NCBI RefSeq assembly: GCF_014698505.1
Contig: NZ_JACJTD010000048.1
Coordinates: forward strand, 1 to 50,246
DNA length: 50,246 nt
Reading direction: 5' to 3'
From: Nostoc foliaceum FACHB-393
Lineage (GTDB): Bacteria; Cyanobacteriota; Cyanobacteriia; Cyanobacteriales; Nostocaceae
The notes under the pieces were generated by a model. That model did not search any database, was not told the DNA's origin, and saw only the letters and a list, made by a program, of their open reading frames with translations. A program made the translations under genes and the position numbers. How positions within the stretch are numbered: position 1 is the first letter of the stretch; each line of letters starts with the position of its first letter. Below are positions 26,563-35,672 of this stretch, piece after piece.

Positions 26563-26736
26563 TTACTCCAAACTAATTTTCCACAACCCATCTAGTGCAT
26601 TAGATTGTTGCAATTGACTATCATTGCTACCAAGCCAATTATTGTCATACACCAAGCCAACACTGAACGTGCTACTTACAGGATATTGCCCTATTTTTCC
26701 AAAACCTTCAATTAGGACTAACCTTAAAACTTTCAT
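26563..26736 (-). CDS. Possible small protein or gene remnant in the gap
   Basis: A 57-residue frame on the minus strand, starting MKVLRLVLIEGFGKIGQYPV and ending NALDGLWKISLE. Composition is protein-like (Gly/Asn/Ser-rich, LVYDNNWLGSND) but I recognise no family. It is the only coding signal in the ~465-base gap between the HEAT gene and the nuclease gene; the rest of that gap holds nothing I can support apart from a HIP1 octamer near 26,812. Confidence 0.35.
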   Translation of the reverse strand: MKVLRLVLIEGFGKIGQYPVSSTFSVGLVYDNNWLGSNDSQLQQSNALDGLWKISLE

Positions 26737-26867
26737 TGGTACTAATAATCACTTTCAATAAAACTATTTTCTACTTTAAAATATAAAACTAATTTGGTGG
26801 ATTAACTAGCGATCGCTTAGTTGAAATTGGGAATCCTAAAAGAAGTTAAGAGTGATTTTTAGTACAA

Positions 26868-27557
26868 ATGGTTTTTAAATTTCGCTTGATTGGTGTTGCG
26901 GCTTTGCTTCTAGCTCAAATGTCGTTACCCGTATTTGCCAACAATCTTACCGCTACAGTCGTAAGCGTCGGTGATGGTGACACCATACGAGTGAGAACTG
27001 GTAACAAAACTTTGACTGTTCGTCTCGCTTGCATTGATGCACCAGAGATGAAGCAAAGTCCTTGGGGACAGCAATCATCTGCAAGACTTAAACAATTGCT
27101 GCCAGTGGGACAAGGAATTACCCTACGTGCTATTGAAACTGACAAATACAAGCGCTTGGTTGCAGAGGTGTTTGTCGAGAATCGCAGTGTCAATCTCAAT
27201 ATGGTGCAAGAGGGACAGGCTGTGGTCTATCGCCAGTATCTCAAAGGCTGTCCAGAGTCACAAGATAGTTTGTTGCAAGGTCAAAACACCGCTAAACAAC
27301 AGCGTTTAGCTTTTTGGAGTCAGGCTAATCCTGTAATGCCTTGGGACTTCCGCCACAAAGCTGCTCAAAAGACAACTTCACAAGCGATTCAACCGCAGCA
27401 ACAGAATAACTGCGACCCCTCTTACCCAGATTTTTGCATTCCAAAGAATTCACCAGACTTAGATTGCTCAGATATTACCCAAAGAAGGTTTAGAGTCTTG
27501 CCACCTGATCCTCATGGTTTCGATCGAGATGGAGATGGGATTGGATGTGAACGATAA
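26868..27557 (+). CDS. Secreted staphylococcal-nuclease-type nuclease with Excalibur C-terminus
   Basis: 229 residues. A signal peptide (LIGVAALLLAQMSLPVFA) precedes an SNase domain. VGDGDTIRV is the calcium-site strand, VRLACIDAPEM carries the catalytic Arg and Glu, and KYKRLVAEV the second catalytic Arg. The C-terminus ends with paired cysteines and FDRDGDGIGCER, the calcium-binding Excalibur motif. It degrades extracellular or periplasmic DNA/RNA. The next gene starts 13 bp downstream, suggesting co-transcription. Confidence 0.9.
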   Translation: MVFKFRLIGVAALLLAQMSLPVFANNLTATVVSVGDGDTIRVRTGNKTLTVRLACIDAPEMKQSPWGQQSSARLKQLLPVGQGITLRAIETDKYKRLVAEVFVENRSVNLNMVQEGQAVVYRQYLKGCPESQDSLLQGQNTAKQQRLAFWSQANPVMPWDFRHKAAQKTTSQAIQPQQQNNCDPSYPDFCIPKNSPDLDCSDITQRRFRVLPPDPHGFDRDGDGIGCER

Positions 27558-27570
27558 AGGAATAAAAATT

Positions 27571-27993
27571 ATGAAATTAATTAAAAAATTTTTGGCAGGA
27601 TGTTTTCTCTTGTTTGGTATTCCGTTTTCGGTTGTGATGATTTGTGAAATTATTAATCCGAAAACTGCCGATCTAGACAAACAAAATGCTGTAGCTGCTC
27701 TAAGTATTTTGACTATTCCATCAACAGTTATGGGAAGCTGGTTGAGTTGGTCTTTAGTGCAGCAGAAAAAAAGAGAACAAACATTACTTATCGAATCAGA
27801 GCAAAAGCGGATTGAATTGGTGTTTTTAGAACTAATTGAAAATAACTTTGGGAAAATAACGGTATTGCAATTAGCGAGGAATGCCCAGATATCAACTCAG
27901 TCTGCTAAGGAATATCTAGATAAGAAAGCTAAAGAACTAGGTGCTAATTTTGAAGTAAATGAGGATGGAAATGTTTCCTATCGGTTCTCCTAA
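27571..27993 (+). CDS. Small membrane protein with cytosolic winged-helix-like domain
   Basis: 140 residues from the ATG giving MKLIKKFLAGCFLLFGIPFS, preceded by AAAGGA; a longer frame overlapping the nuclease gene is less likely. Two membrane segments (FLAGCFLLFGIPFSVVMICE; AALSILTIPSTVMGSWLSWS) are followed by a cytosolic part with KITVLQLARNAQISTQSAKE, a helix-turn-helix-like arrangement. I recall similar small cyanobacterial membrane proteins without known function. Probably in one transcript with the nuclease gene. Confidence 0.65.
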   Translation: MKLIKKFLAGCFLLFGIPFSVVMICEIINPKTADLDKQNAVAALSILTIPSTVMGSWLSWSLVQQKKREQTLLIESEQKRIELVFLELIENNFGKITVLQLARNAQISTQSAKEYLDKKAKELGANFEVNEDGNVSYRFS

Positions 27994-28142
27994 TGAGATC
28001 GTTACAATTGCAACATCTTAGGTCATGTTCGATGGAGCAAGCGCAGTTGCATTTTTGGGCATTTTAAGAGAAAAATCTATGATTTAGGAAAATAGACTGG
28101 GATTGAAAAGCCTGTTTTATCGGGTTTTTATCAGCGCTGAAA

Positions 28143-28979
28143 TCAGAACTGATGATTTTTGGTTTTGACTCGCTGATACAGTTCTTCCATTGTTTCAATA
28201 AAGGAAGCATCATTGTGCCAGAAATCAGGAAAATCCCCTTGTTTCTTAATCAAAATTGCACAGATACTACTTGAAGTCGCCACTTCAATAGTTTGTGGTA
28301 ATCGCTTTGTACCTAACCAAAATTCTCTGGCATTTGGCATTTGGTTAAGAGATTGCTTTTCTAGCTTAGTGTACAGCGAATTAGAAAGTTCTAAAGGAAT
28401 TTCCTTAGTATTCAATTCTTCAGAGAGAGCTTTTCCCAAAGGAGAATCAGCTAGTTTGGCTTGAAGTTCTGCTTTCGATAATCCCCGTAATTCAAATAAC
28501 AACCAGGGATTATTATCTAATTGAGAAGCCACTAAATAGTAAACTCCAGCAATGTGCTTACAGGGATTAGCATAATCTGGACAAGAGCATTTAGTTTTGA
28601 AATCCTTACTACTATGGGGCAATAAATGTAGTCCCAAATGAGAGAAAGTATCTTCAATATTTTCTGGGACTTCATTTAGCAGCAATCGAGAAATGATGCT
28701 GGCTTTAGAAGAAAGCTTTTGGATAGCTTCATTCCAACGGGTTTTAGCAATAGGTGTAATCTGAATCTCTATATTATAAGTTGGTTCTTTGTAGACTCCA
28801 AAATAGGGATTAACTGAGCCTCTGACTTTGGCAGTAATTTTATTTAAGTCAATCTCAAAGCTTTTGACTTTACCACCGCTAGCATAAGACCGTCCTCTTT
28901 TGAGTCGGTTATCATCTGTAAAAGCTTCTAGTGCTTGAATAAAGCGATCGCCCCACCAAGTTCGACTAAATTTAGCCAT
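28143..28979 (-). CDS. SWIM zinc-finger protein, partner of SNF2-type helicase
   Basis: 278 residues. FSRTWWGDRFIQALEAFTDD at the N-terminus and KTKCSCPDYANPCKHIAGVYY, a SWIM zinc finger (CxCx(n)CxH), are clear. SWIM proteins of this type are typically encoded directly after an SNF2/Rad54-type helicase, as here: it starts 5 bp after the end of the helicase remnant. SWIM domains bind DNA or protein; the pair probably remodels DNA-protein complexes. This gene is intact although its partner is broken. Confidence 0.85.
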   Translation of the reverse strand: MAKFSRTWWGDRFIQALEAFTDDNRLKRGRSYASGGKVKSFEIDLNKITAKVRGSVNPYFGVYKEPTYNIEIQITPIAKTRWNEAIQKLSSKASIISRLLLNEVPENIEDTFSHLGLHLLPHSSKDFKTKCSCPDYANPCKHIAGVYYLVASQLDNNPWLLFELRGLSKAELQAKLADSPLGKALSEELNTKEIPLELSNSLYTKLEKQSLNQMPNAREFWLGTKRLPQTIEVATSSSICAILIKKQGDFPDFWHNDASFIETMEELYQRVKTKNHQF

Positions 28980-28984
28980 AATAT

Positions 28985-31900
28985 CTATTCCAAAATTGCA
29001 CTCTTATTCAATGAAATCAACCGCTTAAAGGCTTCATTATCTAATTCGGTGAGCCAAGATTCATTGCTACCAACAACAGCAGCAGAGAGTTTTTTCTTAT
29101 CCTCAATCATTTGGTCAATTCTCTCTTCTAAAGTCCCAATAGCAACAAATTTATGCACAAAGACATTCTTTTTCTGACCAATACGGAAAGCACGGTCAGT
29201 TGCTTGGTCTTAAACTGCTGGGTTCCACCAACGGTCAAAGTGAAAGACATGGTTGGCTTTCGTGAGGGTGATACCTACGCCCCCTGCTTTCAAGGAAAGG
29301 ATAAAAACCGATGGTTCTGTATTTGGGTCTTGAAATTCGGTAATCATTTGTTCTCGACGTGGGCGACTAGTGCCACCATGCAAATAGTAAGTATTGCAAT
29401 GCAGACTATGCTTGAGATGTTTTTCAATCTTTTCACCCACTTCCGTAAATTGGCTAAAAATGAGTAAACTTTCTCCTTCATCAACTGCCTCCTCAACCAT
29501 CTCTGCTAACCGACTGAGTTTGTGGGAACGTAGTGGTGAAAAATCGCTCCCATCTTGCAGAAATTGGGCTGGATGATTACAAATCTGCTTCAATTTCATC
29601 AGAGTTGAAAGAATCAATCCTTTGCGCTGAATTCCCTCTGCTGATTGCAATTGTTTTTCTACATCTAGTACCACCACTTCATAAAGCGATGCTTGCTCTT
29701 TGGTCAGGTTAGTGTAGAGTTTTTGTTCCACTTTAATCTGGCAAGTCATTAATAATAGACTGGTCAGTTTTTAACCTTCGCAGAATTAGAGGTTCTACCA
29801 GTTTTTTCAAGGTGGCAGATTTCACACGGTCATTGTCTTTTTGAATCGGAATCTCGAAGATTTTCCGAAACTGGGCTTCTTTACCCAAGTAACCAGGATT
29901 GAGAAAGTTAAAAATTGACCACAAATCCAGTAAGCGGTTTTCTACAGGAGTTCCTGTTAATGCCAGCCGATGTTTAGCTCTTAATTTTAAAATAGCTTTA
30001 GTTTGGGCAGCTTTCGGATTTTTAATATTTTGTGCCTCATCCAGTACTAAACGTTGCCACTCGATGCCGCTCAATAACTTTTCATCTTTGCGGACTAGAG
30101 TAAAGGAGCTAATTATCACATCGTTTTGTTCACAAGCAGCTTTGAAATCAGCTAGATTTTGCAGCCTAGTGCTACCATGATGCACCATAGTTTTTAAATG
30201 AGGTGCAAATTTGGCAATTTCTTTCTGCCAGTTGCCAACAACAGAAGTCGGAGCAATTAATAGTGTGGGCAGGGCAGATAAAGAAGTAATTTTTTCTCCT
30301 ACTTTCAGAGCTGAATGTAACTCCTTCTCTTGCACTAATCGGGCAATCACCTGCACGGATTTACCTAAACCCATATCGTCTGCCAAACAGCCATTTAATC
30401 CCAAGTTTTCTAGATATTGTAGCCAGGAAACACCACGCTTTTGATATTCTCGGAGTGTGCCTTGCAGATTATCAAGTTCAGAAATTGGTTCTAGGCGACT
30501 TTTATCTTGTAGCTTTGCTATCATCTCTGACAAAGCTTCGTCATGTTCAATTTCCCATTCTGACCCCAATTCAGCACTGCGTTGTAGAAACTCCAGTAAG
30601 GTCATCTGGGGTTGTTCGTTACCGTGGGACTGCCAAAATTCGAGTAACTGCTGCATTTTATCCCGGTCTAATTCCATCCATTGACCGCGAAAATGCACTA
30701 GGGGAGTTTTAGCATTAATCAGTTGTTCCCATTCAATAGGTGTGACAGTTTGCTCCCCAATCGCTAACTCATACTGATACTCCACCAGTGAGTCTAAGCC
30801 AAAATAGCTTTTTGTTTCCCCTTTCGTTGCAGCAAGTTTGCTACCCGATGCTTTGAGGCGAATTTTAGCGCGGCGACGACCTGTGGGAGTATACCAAGCA
30901 GGTACAATTACTTTGAATCCTGAGTCTTCTAACACCCAAGCACTTTCAGTCAGGAAATCAAATGCTTCATCTAAGGTAAGTTGCATTGCGATTGGACTCG
31001 CTGTTTCCAACCCAAGCCAGAGTTTGGGATACATCCTGGCTGCATAACCCAGATTCAGCAGTAAATTTGTTTCAAAATCTTTACCAAAATCTTTATGTAC
31101 GCCAGTTTTGGAAAATTGATTCATTGTCCAGTAGTCTGCTAACGCTAACTTCAAGGATGGATCTTGTTTACTGGCTACTAGAAATTGAATTTGCCAATTG
31201 TCTATTTGTGACGATGAAGGAGAATGTAACTGGAAGCACAGATGAAAAGGTGAATCAGCTTGAGTGCGGGTAATTTTGGTTTTCCACATCAACCATTGCT
31301 GATATTCCTCAAGGGCAGCATTTGTTGTGAGTGGATTATGCTGACGAGGAGAAAAGCAAGATTCAATTAGAGAATCAGCAATTTGTTTGTCAAAAGCGGC
31401 TGTTGATGGGGTGTGAGTTACTAAATCATTAAGTACATATTCGGAAAAGTGACGCAATAGTGTTTCTCGATCAAAAAACTCAATAGGATAACTAACTGTT
31501 GCTTTACCTGCCACACATATTAGTGGCATATAGTCAATATATTTAAGAATATTTGCTTCATATTGTTCCGAAATAATTTCCCAGGTGGCATAAATTTCAA
31601 ATGCTGCTTTATCAGTCTTGCTTTTGCCTTTTTTCTTCGGATTTTCCGATGATAACTGTCGATATTTTAGTGCGGGAATAAATTGGTCTTTGAGGATTAC
31701 TTGTTTAAAACTTTGAGTATAATGATACCAAAATAATAAATCTGAACCAATTTGAAACTTCTCCGCATTATATATTGCTAAAAAATGGATATCTTTAAGT
31801 AGTTTAATAATATTAAGTGCTATTCCGCTTTTGGTAGACACTACTGTTTCATAACAATCAATCTGCCAATATTGGAATTCTTCATAGCTGTCAGTCAACT

Positions 31901-32195
31901 CAATTTCTAAATACTTGGTTAATTCTGGTGAAGGTAGGGGCTGATTATTGGTGGTTGGTAAGGCAAAGTATTTAGGAGATATGCGTTGGACAAATTGAGT
32001 ATTGTGTTCTTTAATTCCCAATTCCTGTACTAAAAAGGCGATTAATTCGGATTTAACCAAATGTCCAGGATGAATTTTTTGACTATTGGTGTGACTTTTT
32101 TGGGATAATTGAGTTTCTACCCACAAGTAAAAAGACCCTGACTGAATAAAGTCAGTTTCCTCGTTTGGTATCCAGGTGCCATGAAGTATTCTCAT
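28985..32195 (-). pseudogene. SNF2-family helicase, one frameshift and one nonsense codon
   Basis: The first ~820 codons give an N-terminal SNF2-associated domain and the first helicase lobe: CLADDMGLGKSVQVIA (Walker A), TLLIAPTSVVGNWQKE, LVLDEAQNIKNP (DEAQ box) and ALTGTPVENRL. The frame is lost at about 29,737 (INDLPD-stop) and resumes as QIKVEQKLYTNLTKEQA with the second lobe (FSQFTEVGEKI, GGVGITLTKANHVFHFDRWW). It then meets a TAA after WWNPAV (29,210-29,212), where homologues have an acidic residue followed by DQATDRAFRIGQ; that sequence indeed follows and runs to the natural end AILE. Two single-base lesions in an otherwise complete gene mean recent decay or assembly error. Confidence 0.88.
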
Positions 32196-32349
32196 AGTTA
32201 TAATGCCTCTGGATTGTTTGGAAATTCACGCGCCTTAGAATTACTTTAGCAAACAGAGGTGCTAGAACTATTTTCTTTATGCAAAAGAAAGCGATGACGC
32301 TATCGTGCGATCGCTTGTTCAGAAATCAGACATAAATCCTACATTTTGG

Positions 32350-32658
32350 CTACAAATCAAAGTCAAGACTGAATGTTTCACCATCAGAATCTTCTTCTTC
32401 CTCCTCTGCGAATTCTGCGAATGGAGTTGCAGTCCTTGAAGAGAGTTTGTTATCTTCTGTATTAGTCGGCGTGAAAGCTACTTGTTGTGTGGGAAATGCA
32501 CCCTTTCTGAAAGCAAAATAGCAATCAATAATAAAGTAGAGCGTCTCCAGGTAACTCTTGCCTAGTTGCTGTGATTCGGCAAATATCCGCTCTCGGTAGC
32601 TATCTTTAATCCGAACTTTTTCTGGGGTTAAGTCAAGTTTGTCTGCCATTGCGATCAC
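32350..32658 (-). CDS. Small ParM-operon protein, candidate ParR-like adaptor
   Basis: 102 residues. The N-terminal half (TPEKVRIKDSYRERIFAESQ, SYLETLYFIIDCYFAFRKG) could form a small DNA-binding fold; the C-terminus is very acidic (EFAEEEEEDSDGETFSLDFD). Overlaps the end of the ParM-like gene by 4 bp (GTGATC overlapping the TGA), so translation is coupled. In type II partition systems the gene after parM encodes the DNA-binding adaptor; assignment here rests on position. An ATG three codons in is an alternative start. Confidence 0.6.
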   Translation of the reverse strand: MIAMADKLDLTPEKVRIKDSYRERIFAESQQLGKSYLETLYFIIDCYFAFRKGAFPTQQVAFTPTNTEDNKLSSRTATPFAEFAEEEEEDSDGETFSLDFDL

Positions 32659-33614
32659 TTAATAGATGTAGATGCTGGATTCTTACTGCTAATAGCTTTT
32701 GCCATCTCTAAAAGCCCAGAGACATTGGCTTCTACCGGATTGTCCAGGATTTTGAAGCCATTTTTCTCCAACAGCTTCTTAAATCCTGGTAAGAGGCAAC
32801 CTCCACCAATCGCCCAGATTTCATCCCCCTGGTGCTTGGCATCAAGCGTGAGATTCACCACTTTCTTCAAGTATTTTTCATACCAATCTTTTAAAGAAGC
32901 GCTGTAAACATCTTTGATATCGATGTCACGGCTGTATCGGGTATGCCCCATTTCCAAACAAAATCGGATTTTGGATGGATCTCCGATTTTTCCGCCATTT
33001 AAATGTTTCATCTTTTGGGAGATATCATCGATGAGAACTTCTACACCGATGGGGTAAGCAGTGTGAACTTCTCGCTGACCCCGGTTGTAACGAGAATACA
33101 GGGTTGTTCCATTACCAAAGTCTAAAATGGTTAATTTTTTGGGTAGTGGATGCCCAAACAATGCACCCATACCCTCTAGTACAACTTTCAGTACTTCTAC
33201 TTTCACGTCTGATTGTTTGCCAGCAAGTATTGGCTGATATTCTCCATTAAGTACTTTTTGTAGTTCGTCAGCCAGACCAACATCATGTAAACTGACGACT
33301 AATTTTAAGTGCCAAGCCTTACGGTGTGGTAGATGTGCCAATGCACCCAATAAAGTCAACAACGCATTATTGACTTTATTTTCATTATTATCGGTATTCC
33401 GGTCAAAATAATTCCCTGTCCGGTAAGCTGACTCTCCAACTGTGTAAGCACTGCCGTTAAAAACAACACGCCCTGGAACATCTTCCATCTCGGCATTAGT
33501 TATATAGCTGGGGACACGAACTACTTCAAACCCTTCGACTAAAAGTTTGAGACTTCCGTAACCGTTATCGAAACCCGCCGGAAAAATTTTTTGTAAGGTG
33601 TGAATGTTTGACAT
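32655..33614 (-). CDS. parM: ParM/StbA-type plasmid segregation actin homologue
   Basis: Start chosen at the ATG giving MSNIHTLQKIFPAG, which has GGAG five bases upstream; a GTG six codons earlier is less likely. Actin-fold nucleotide motifs: phosphate-1 FDNGYGSLKL, phosphate-2 LTILDFGNGTTL and adenosine-binding EIWAIGGGCLLPG. ParM-like proteins form filaments that push plasmid copies apart. The upstream region carries inverted repeats suited to a centromere/operator. It coexists with a ParAB system 1-3 kb away, i.e. two partition systems on one replicon. Confidence 0.85.
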   Translation of the reverse strand: MSNIHTLQKIFPAGFDNGYGSLKLLVEGFEVVRVPSYITNAEMEDVPGRVVFNGSAYTVGESAYRTGNYFDRNTDNNENKVNNALLTLLGALAHLPHRKAWHLKLVVSLHDVGLADELQKVLNGEYQPILAGKQSDVKVEVLKVVLEGMGALFGHPLPKKLTILDFGNGTTLYSRYNRGQREVHTAYPIGVEVLIDDISQKMKHLNGGKIGDPSKIRFCLEMGHTRYSRDIDIKDVYSASLKDWYEKYLKKVVNLTLDAKHQGDEIWAIGGGCLLPGFKKLLEKNGFKILDNPVEANVSGLLEMAKAISSKNPASTSIK

Positions 33615-33732
33615 CTGCTCCAAGTAATACACAATAAGTTGTGAAAATTATCTGTTCAAGCGATCTGCAAGAGCAAGAGAAAGAAGAATAAAATAGCTAC
33701 TCCTTTTTGATCCAGAACCAAGAGTTTATCAT

Positions 33733-33880
33733 AACCCCTTGGGGGCTAAATGGGGTACAAAATGTTAATCAGTCAAATATGCCCCATTTAGCACCTATAT
33801 GCACCCTATATAGGGGTCAAAATGTCCCCAAAGTCCTGAGCTATTGTTGGGGTATATATAGCCCCCATTTAGCCCCCAGT
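33733..33880. promoter_or_regulatory. Repeat-rich region upstream of parM: candidate centromere/operator
   Basis: A perfect 15-bp inverted pair GGGGGCTAAATGGGG (33,741-33,755) and CCCCATTTAGCCCCC (33,863-33,877) encloses a third, partial copy CCCCATTTAGCACC (33,782-33,795), a 12-bp palindrome CCCTATATAGGG (33,804-33,815) and two near-direct repeats GGGGTACAAAATGT / GGGGTCAAAATGT. No coding sequence is present in the ~420 bases between parM and the next gene. In ParM systems such repeats upstream of the operon form parC, bound by the adaptor protein; the role here is inferred from position. Confidence 0.65.
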
Positions 33881-34034
33881 AGGAATTTTTGAAATTTTTT
33901 TTATCAACGAAGCAGAAATTAATTTAGATCATCGTTGACCCTTTGATTTATACTTTACTATCGATTTTTTGTTGAAAAGCAATTCAGTTTTGATCTTTAT
34001 TTAACTTCTTGCTGACTACGTAACGAGTGGGTTA

Positions 34035-34543
34035 CTACTTGCTTACAGGTTCAGCTTTTTCTACTGAATTATCATTCACACCCAAAGTCAATTCCAAAGG
34101 AGTTTTTTGGGGATAAGCTTTTACCACTTGTCGATAAACATCATAATTAGTAGGTAGTGTCTGCTGAAAATTACCCACTCCATAAGTCAGTTTGTACTTT
34201 ACATCTTTCACTAATTCAGGTTTTCCTATCTCTTCTTGAGGTCTTTTACGTTGTTCAACTTCATCAACACTTGGTCGCGGCGGTAAAGTAGGCCACCATA
34301 ACCCTCTGTCATCTAGGCCAACAACTGCTCCTGGCGGTTTCAATCCATTCCGATTCAACACTGAAGTATTCGCAAAGATTTCAATACGTGGCTGTGGTTG
34401 ACTTATTAGGTTATTCGCATACTTGACCAGGAGTAACTGGTGAGTGCTGTAGCTTCATACTGTTCAGCAGTAGTAGTACTGCAACTAGTTAATGTCAGTG
34501 CCATTAGTGCAGTTATTATTGAGGGTAAAAATCTTATTTGCAT
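34035..34543 (-). pseudogene. Lipoprotein gene broken by a frameshift
   Basis: The minus strand from 34,543 encodes MQIRFLPSIITALMALTLTS with a lipobox Cys (LTSC), then STTTAEQYEATALT, and soon meets a stop. A second frame, open from about 34,455, continues QLLLVKYANNLISQPQPRIE, IFANTSVLNRNGLKPPGAVV and WWPTLPPRPSVDEVEQRKRP to the end near ATG-free KAEPVSK. A single indel around 34,430 would join them into a ~165-residue lipoprotein. I recall similar proteins on cyanobacterial replicons; function unknown. The second part is open for at least 108 codons. Confidence 0.65.
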
Positions 34544-34718
34544 TATCAATCGTAAATATCTTTTACCAATCACTCTTCAAAAGGTAGTGTGCCATCATTG
34601 CTACCAAGGTGAAGGAATCGATGTTGTAGAAAGCACTTCTCCCGTAACAATCTAATCGCCATTTGCCTATTTTGAAGGAATGACTTTAGGAATGCTGATT
34701 GCCATACTAAATGTAGTT

Positions 34719-35672
34719 TCAGTTATCATCACTGCTTTCAACTAATAAAGCTTCAAGCTCTACTAATATTTTTTGTAATCGCTTGTGCTGATTGGGATTA
34801 TTCCAAACCTTTGATTTTTTTACTTTACTGTAGGCTTCATCTATCTTCTTTTTTAAAGAAGATGATTTTTTATCTGTATTTCCAGGCGTGTTTGCTTGAA
34901 TTTCAGCAAAACGCTCTTTAATTTGACTTAAAGATAAATTATTTTGAATTGCATCAGACAGTAATGATTTACGTAGGGCTTCATCCCTAATCCGCGCAAT
35001 TACTTTGGCTTTAGTATACTCGATTACTCCTGAGCGGAGAGCTTCCATAACATCTATAGGAAGTTTTAATAATGGGAGACGATTGGTTCTAAAACTTTCG
35101 GGGGAAAACTTTCCGATTGTGTTAAATACCTCAAGTAGAGACTGCCATTCTTGGCTGTGGATAACGTTATCCACAGCCTCTCGTTCTGGATGAGCTGCTG
35201 ATTGAAGTAAAGCAACTATTGATTCTGTGGTTTGATTAAGTTTTAATCCTAAGAGAGCAACAATACTCTCTGTTTCCTCAATTGGGTTTAAGTCCTCTCT
35301 TTGGAGATTTTCCGAGAGTGCTAGTTCAAGTGCTTCAACATCTGTCATTTCCCTAATAACAGCAGGTACAAACTCTAATTGAGCAGTTTTAGCCCCTTGG
35401 AAACGACGTTCTCCTGCAACTAGTTCATATTTCCCATCCTTTTGAGGACGGACGAGAAGGGGCTGAAGAATTCCATGCTGTTTAATTGACTCTACTAACT
35501 CAAGCATGGCTTGAGGAGCAAAGTAGCGACGAGGTTGTTGATGTGGTAAAACTATTTGTTCTATTGGGATAAGGAAAGCAGCGCTACTATTGTCTACTGC
35601 TTCTTCAACTCCAAATAAAGCATCGACTCCTTTAATTTCATAAGGTTGACTAACACGCTTCTTCATACTCAT
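34719..35672 (-). CDS. parB: ParB-type partition protein
   Basis: 317 residues with the ParB/Spo0J N-terminal nuclease-like CTPase domain: IPIEQIVLPHQQPRRYF, SIKQHGILQPLLVRP, VAGERRFQGAK (GERR motif) and SENLQREDLNPIEE. Then comes a helix-turn-helix region and a Lys/Ser-rich C-terminus for dimerisation. The first codons overlap the parA stop by 4 bp (ATGA). ParB binds a centromere and stimulates ParA. The linker between the N-terminal domain and the HTH contains a palindrome of two DnaA boxes in its DNA. Confidence 0.92.
   Translation of the reverse strand: MSMKKRVSQPYEIKGVDALFGVEEAVDNSSAAFLIPIEQIVLPHQQPRRYFAPQAMLELVESIKQHGILQPLLVRPQKDGKYELVAGERRFQGAKTAQLEFVPAVIREMTDVEALELALSENLQREDLNPIEETESIVALLGLKLNQTTESIVALLQSAAHPEREAVDNVIHSQEWQSLLEVFNTIGKFSPESFRTNRLPLLKLPIDVMEALRSGVIEYTKAKVIARIRDEALRKSLLSDAIQNNLSLSQIKERFAEIQANTPGNTDKKSSSLKKKIDEAYSKVKKSKVWNNPNQHKRLQKILVELEALLVESSDDN
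35153..35178. promoter_or_regulatory. Perfect 26-bp palindrome of two opposed DnaA boxes inside parB
   Basis: The half-site GGCTGTGGATAAC is followed directly by its exact reverse complement. It contains TGTGGATAA (35,156-35,164) and TTATCCACA (35,167-35,175), both perfect matches to the E. coli DnaA-box consensus, head to head with 2 bp between. It lies in the parB coding region. Candidate replication-control or origin element, or a partition site; the coding sequence is unbroken across it. Confidence 0.65.

Noticed and set aside
34440..34655. Plus-strand 71-codon frame with a CHHC motif
   Set aside because: It lies opposite the lipoprotein signal sequence; the minus strand has a proper lipobox and continues into a protein-like frame, so the plus-strand frame is taken as a shadow.
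35153..35178. Reading the palindrome as a Spo0J-type parS site
   Set aside because: It does not match TGTTTCACGTGAAACA; the match to DnaA boxes is perfect, so parS is kept only as an alternative.
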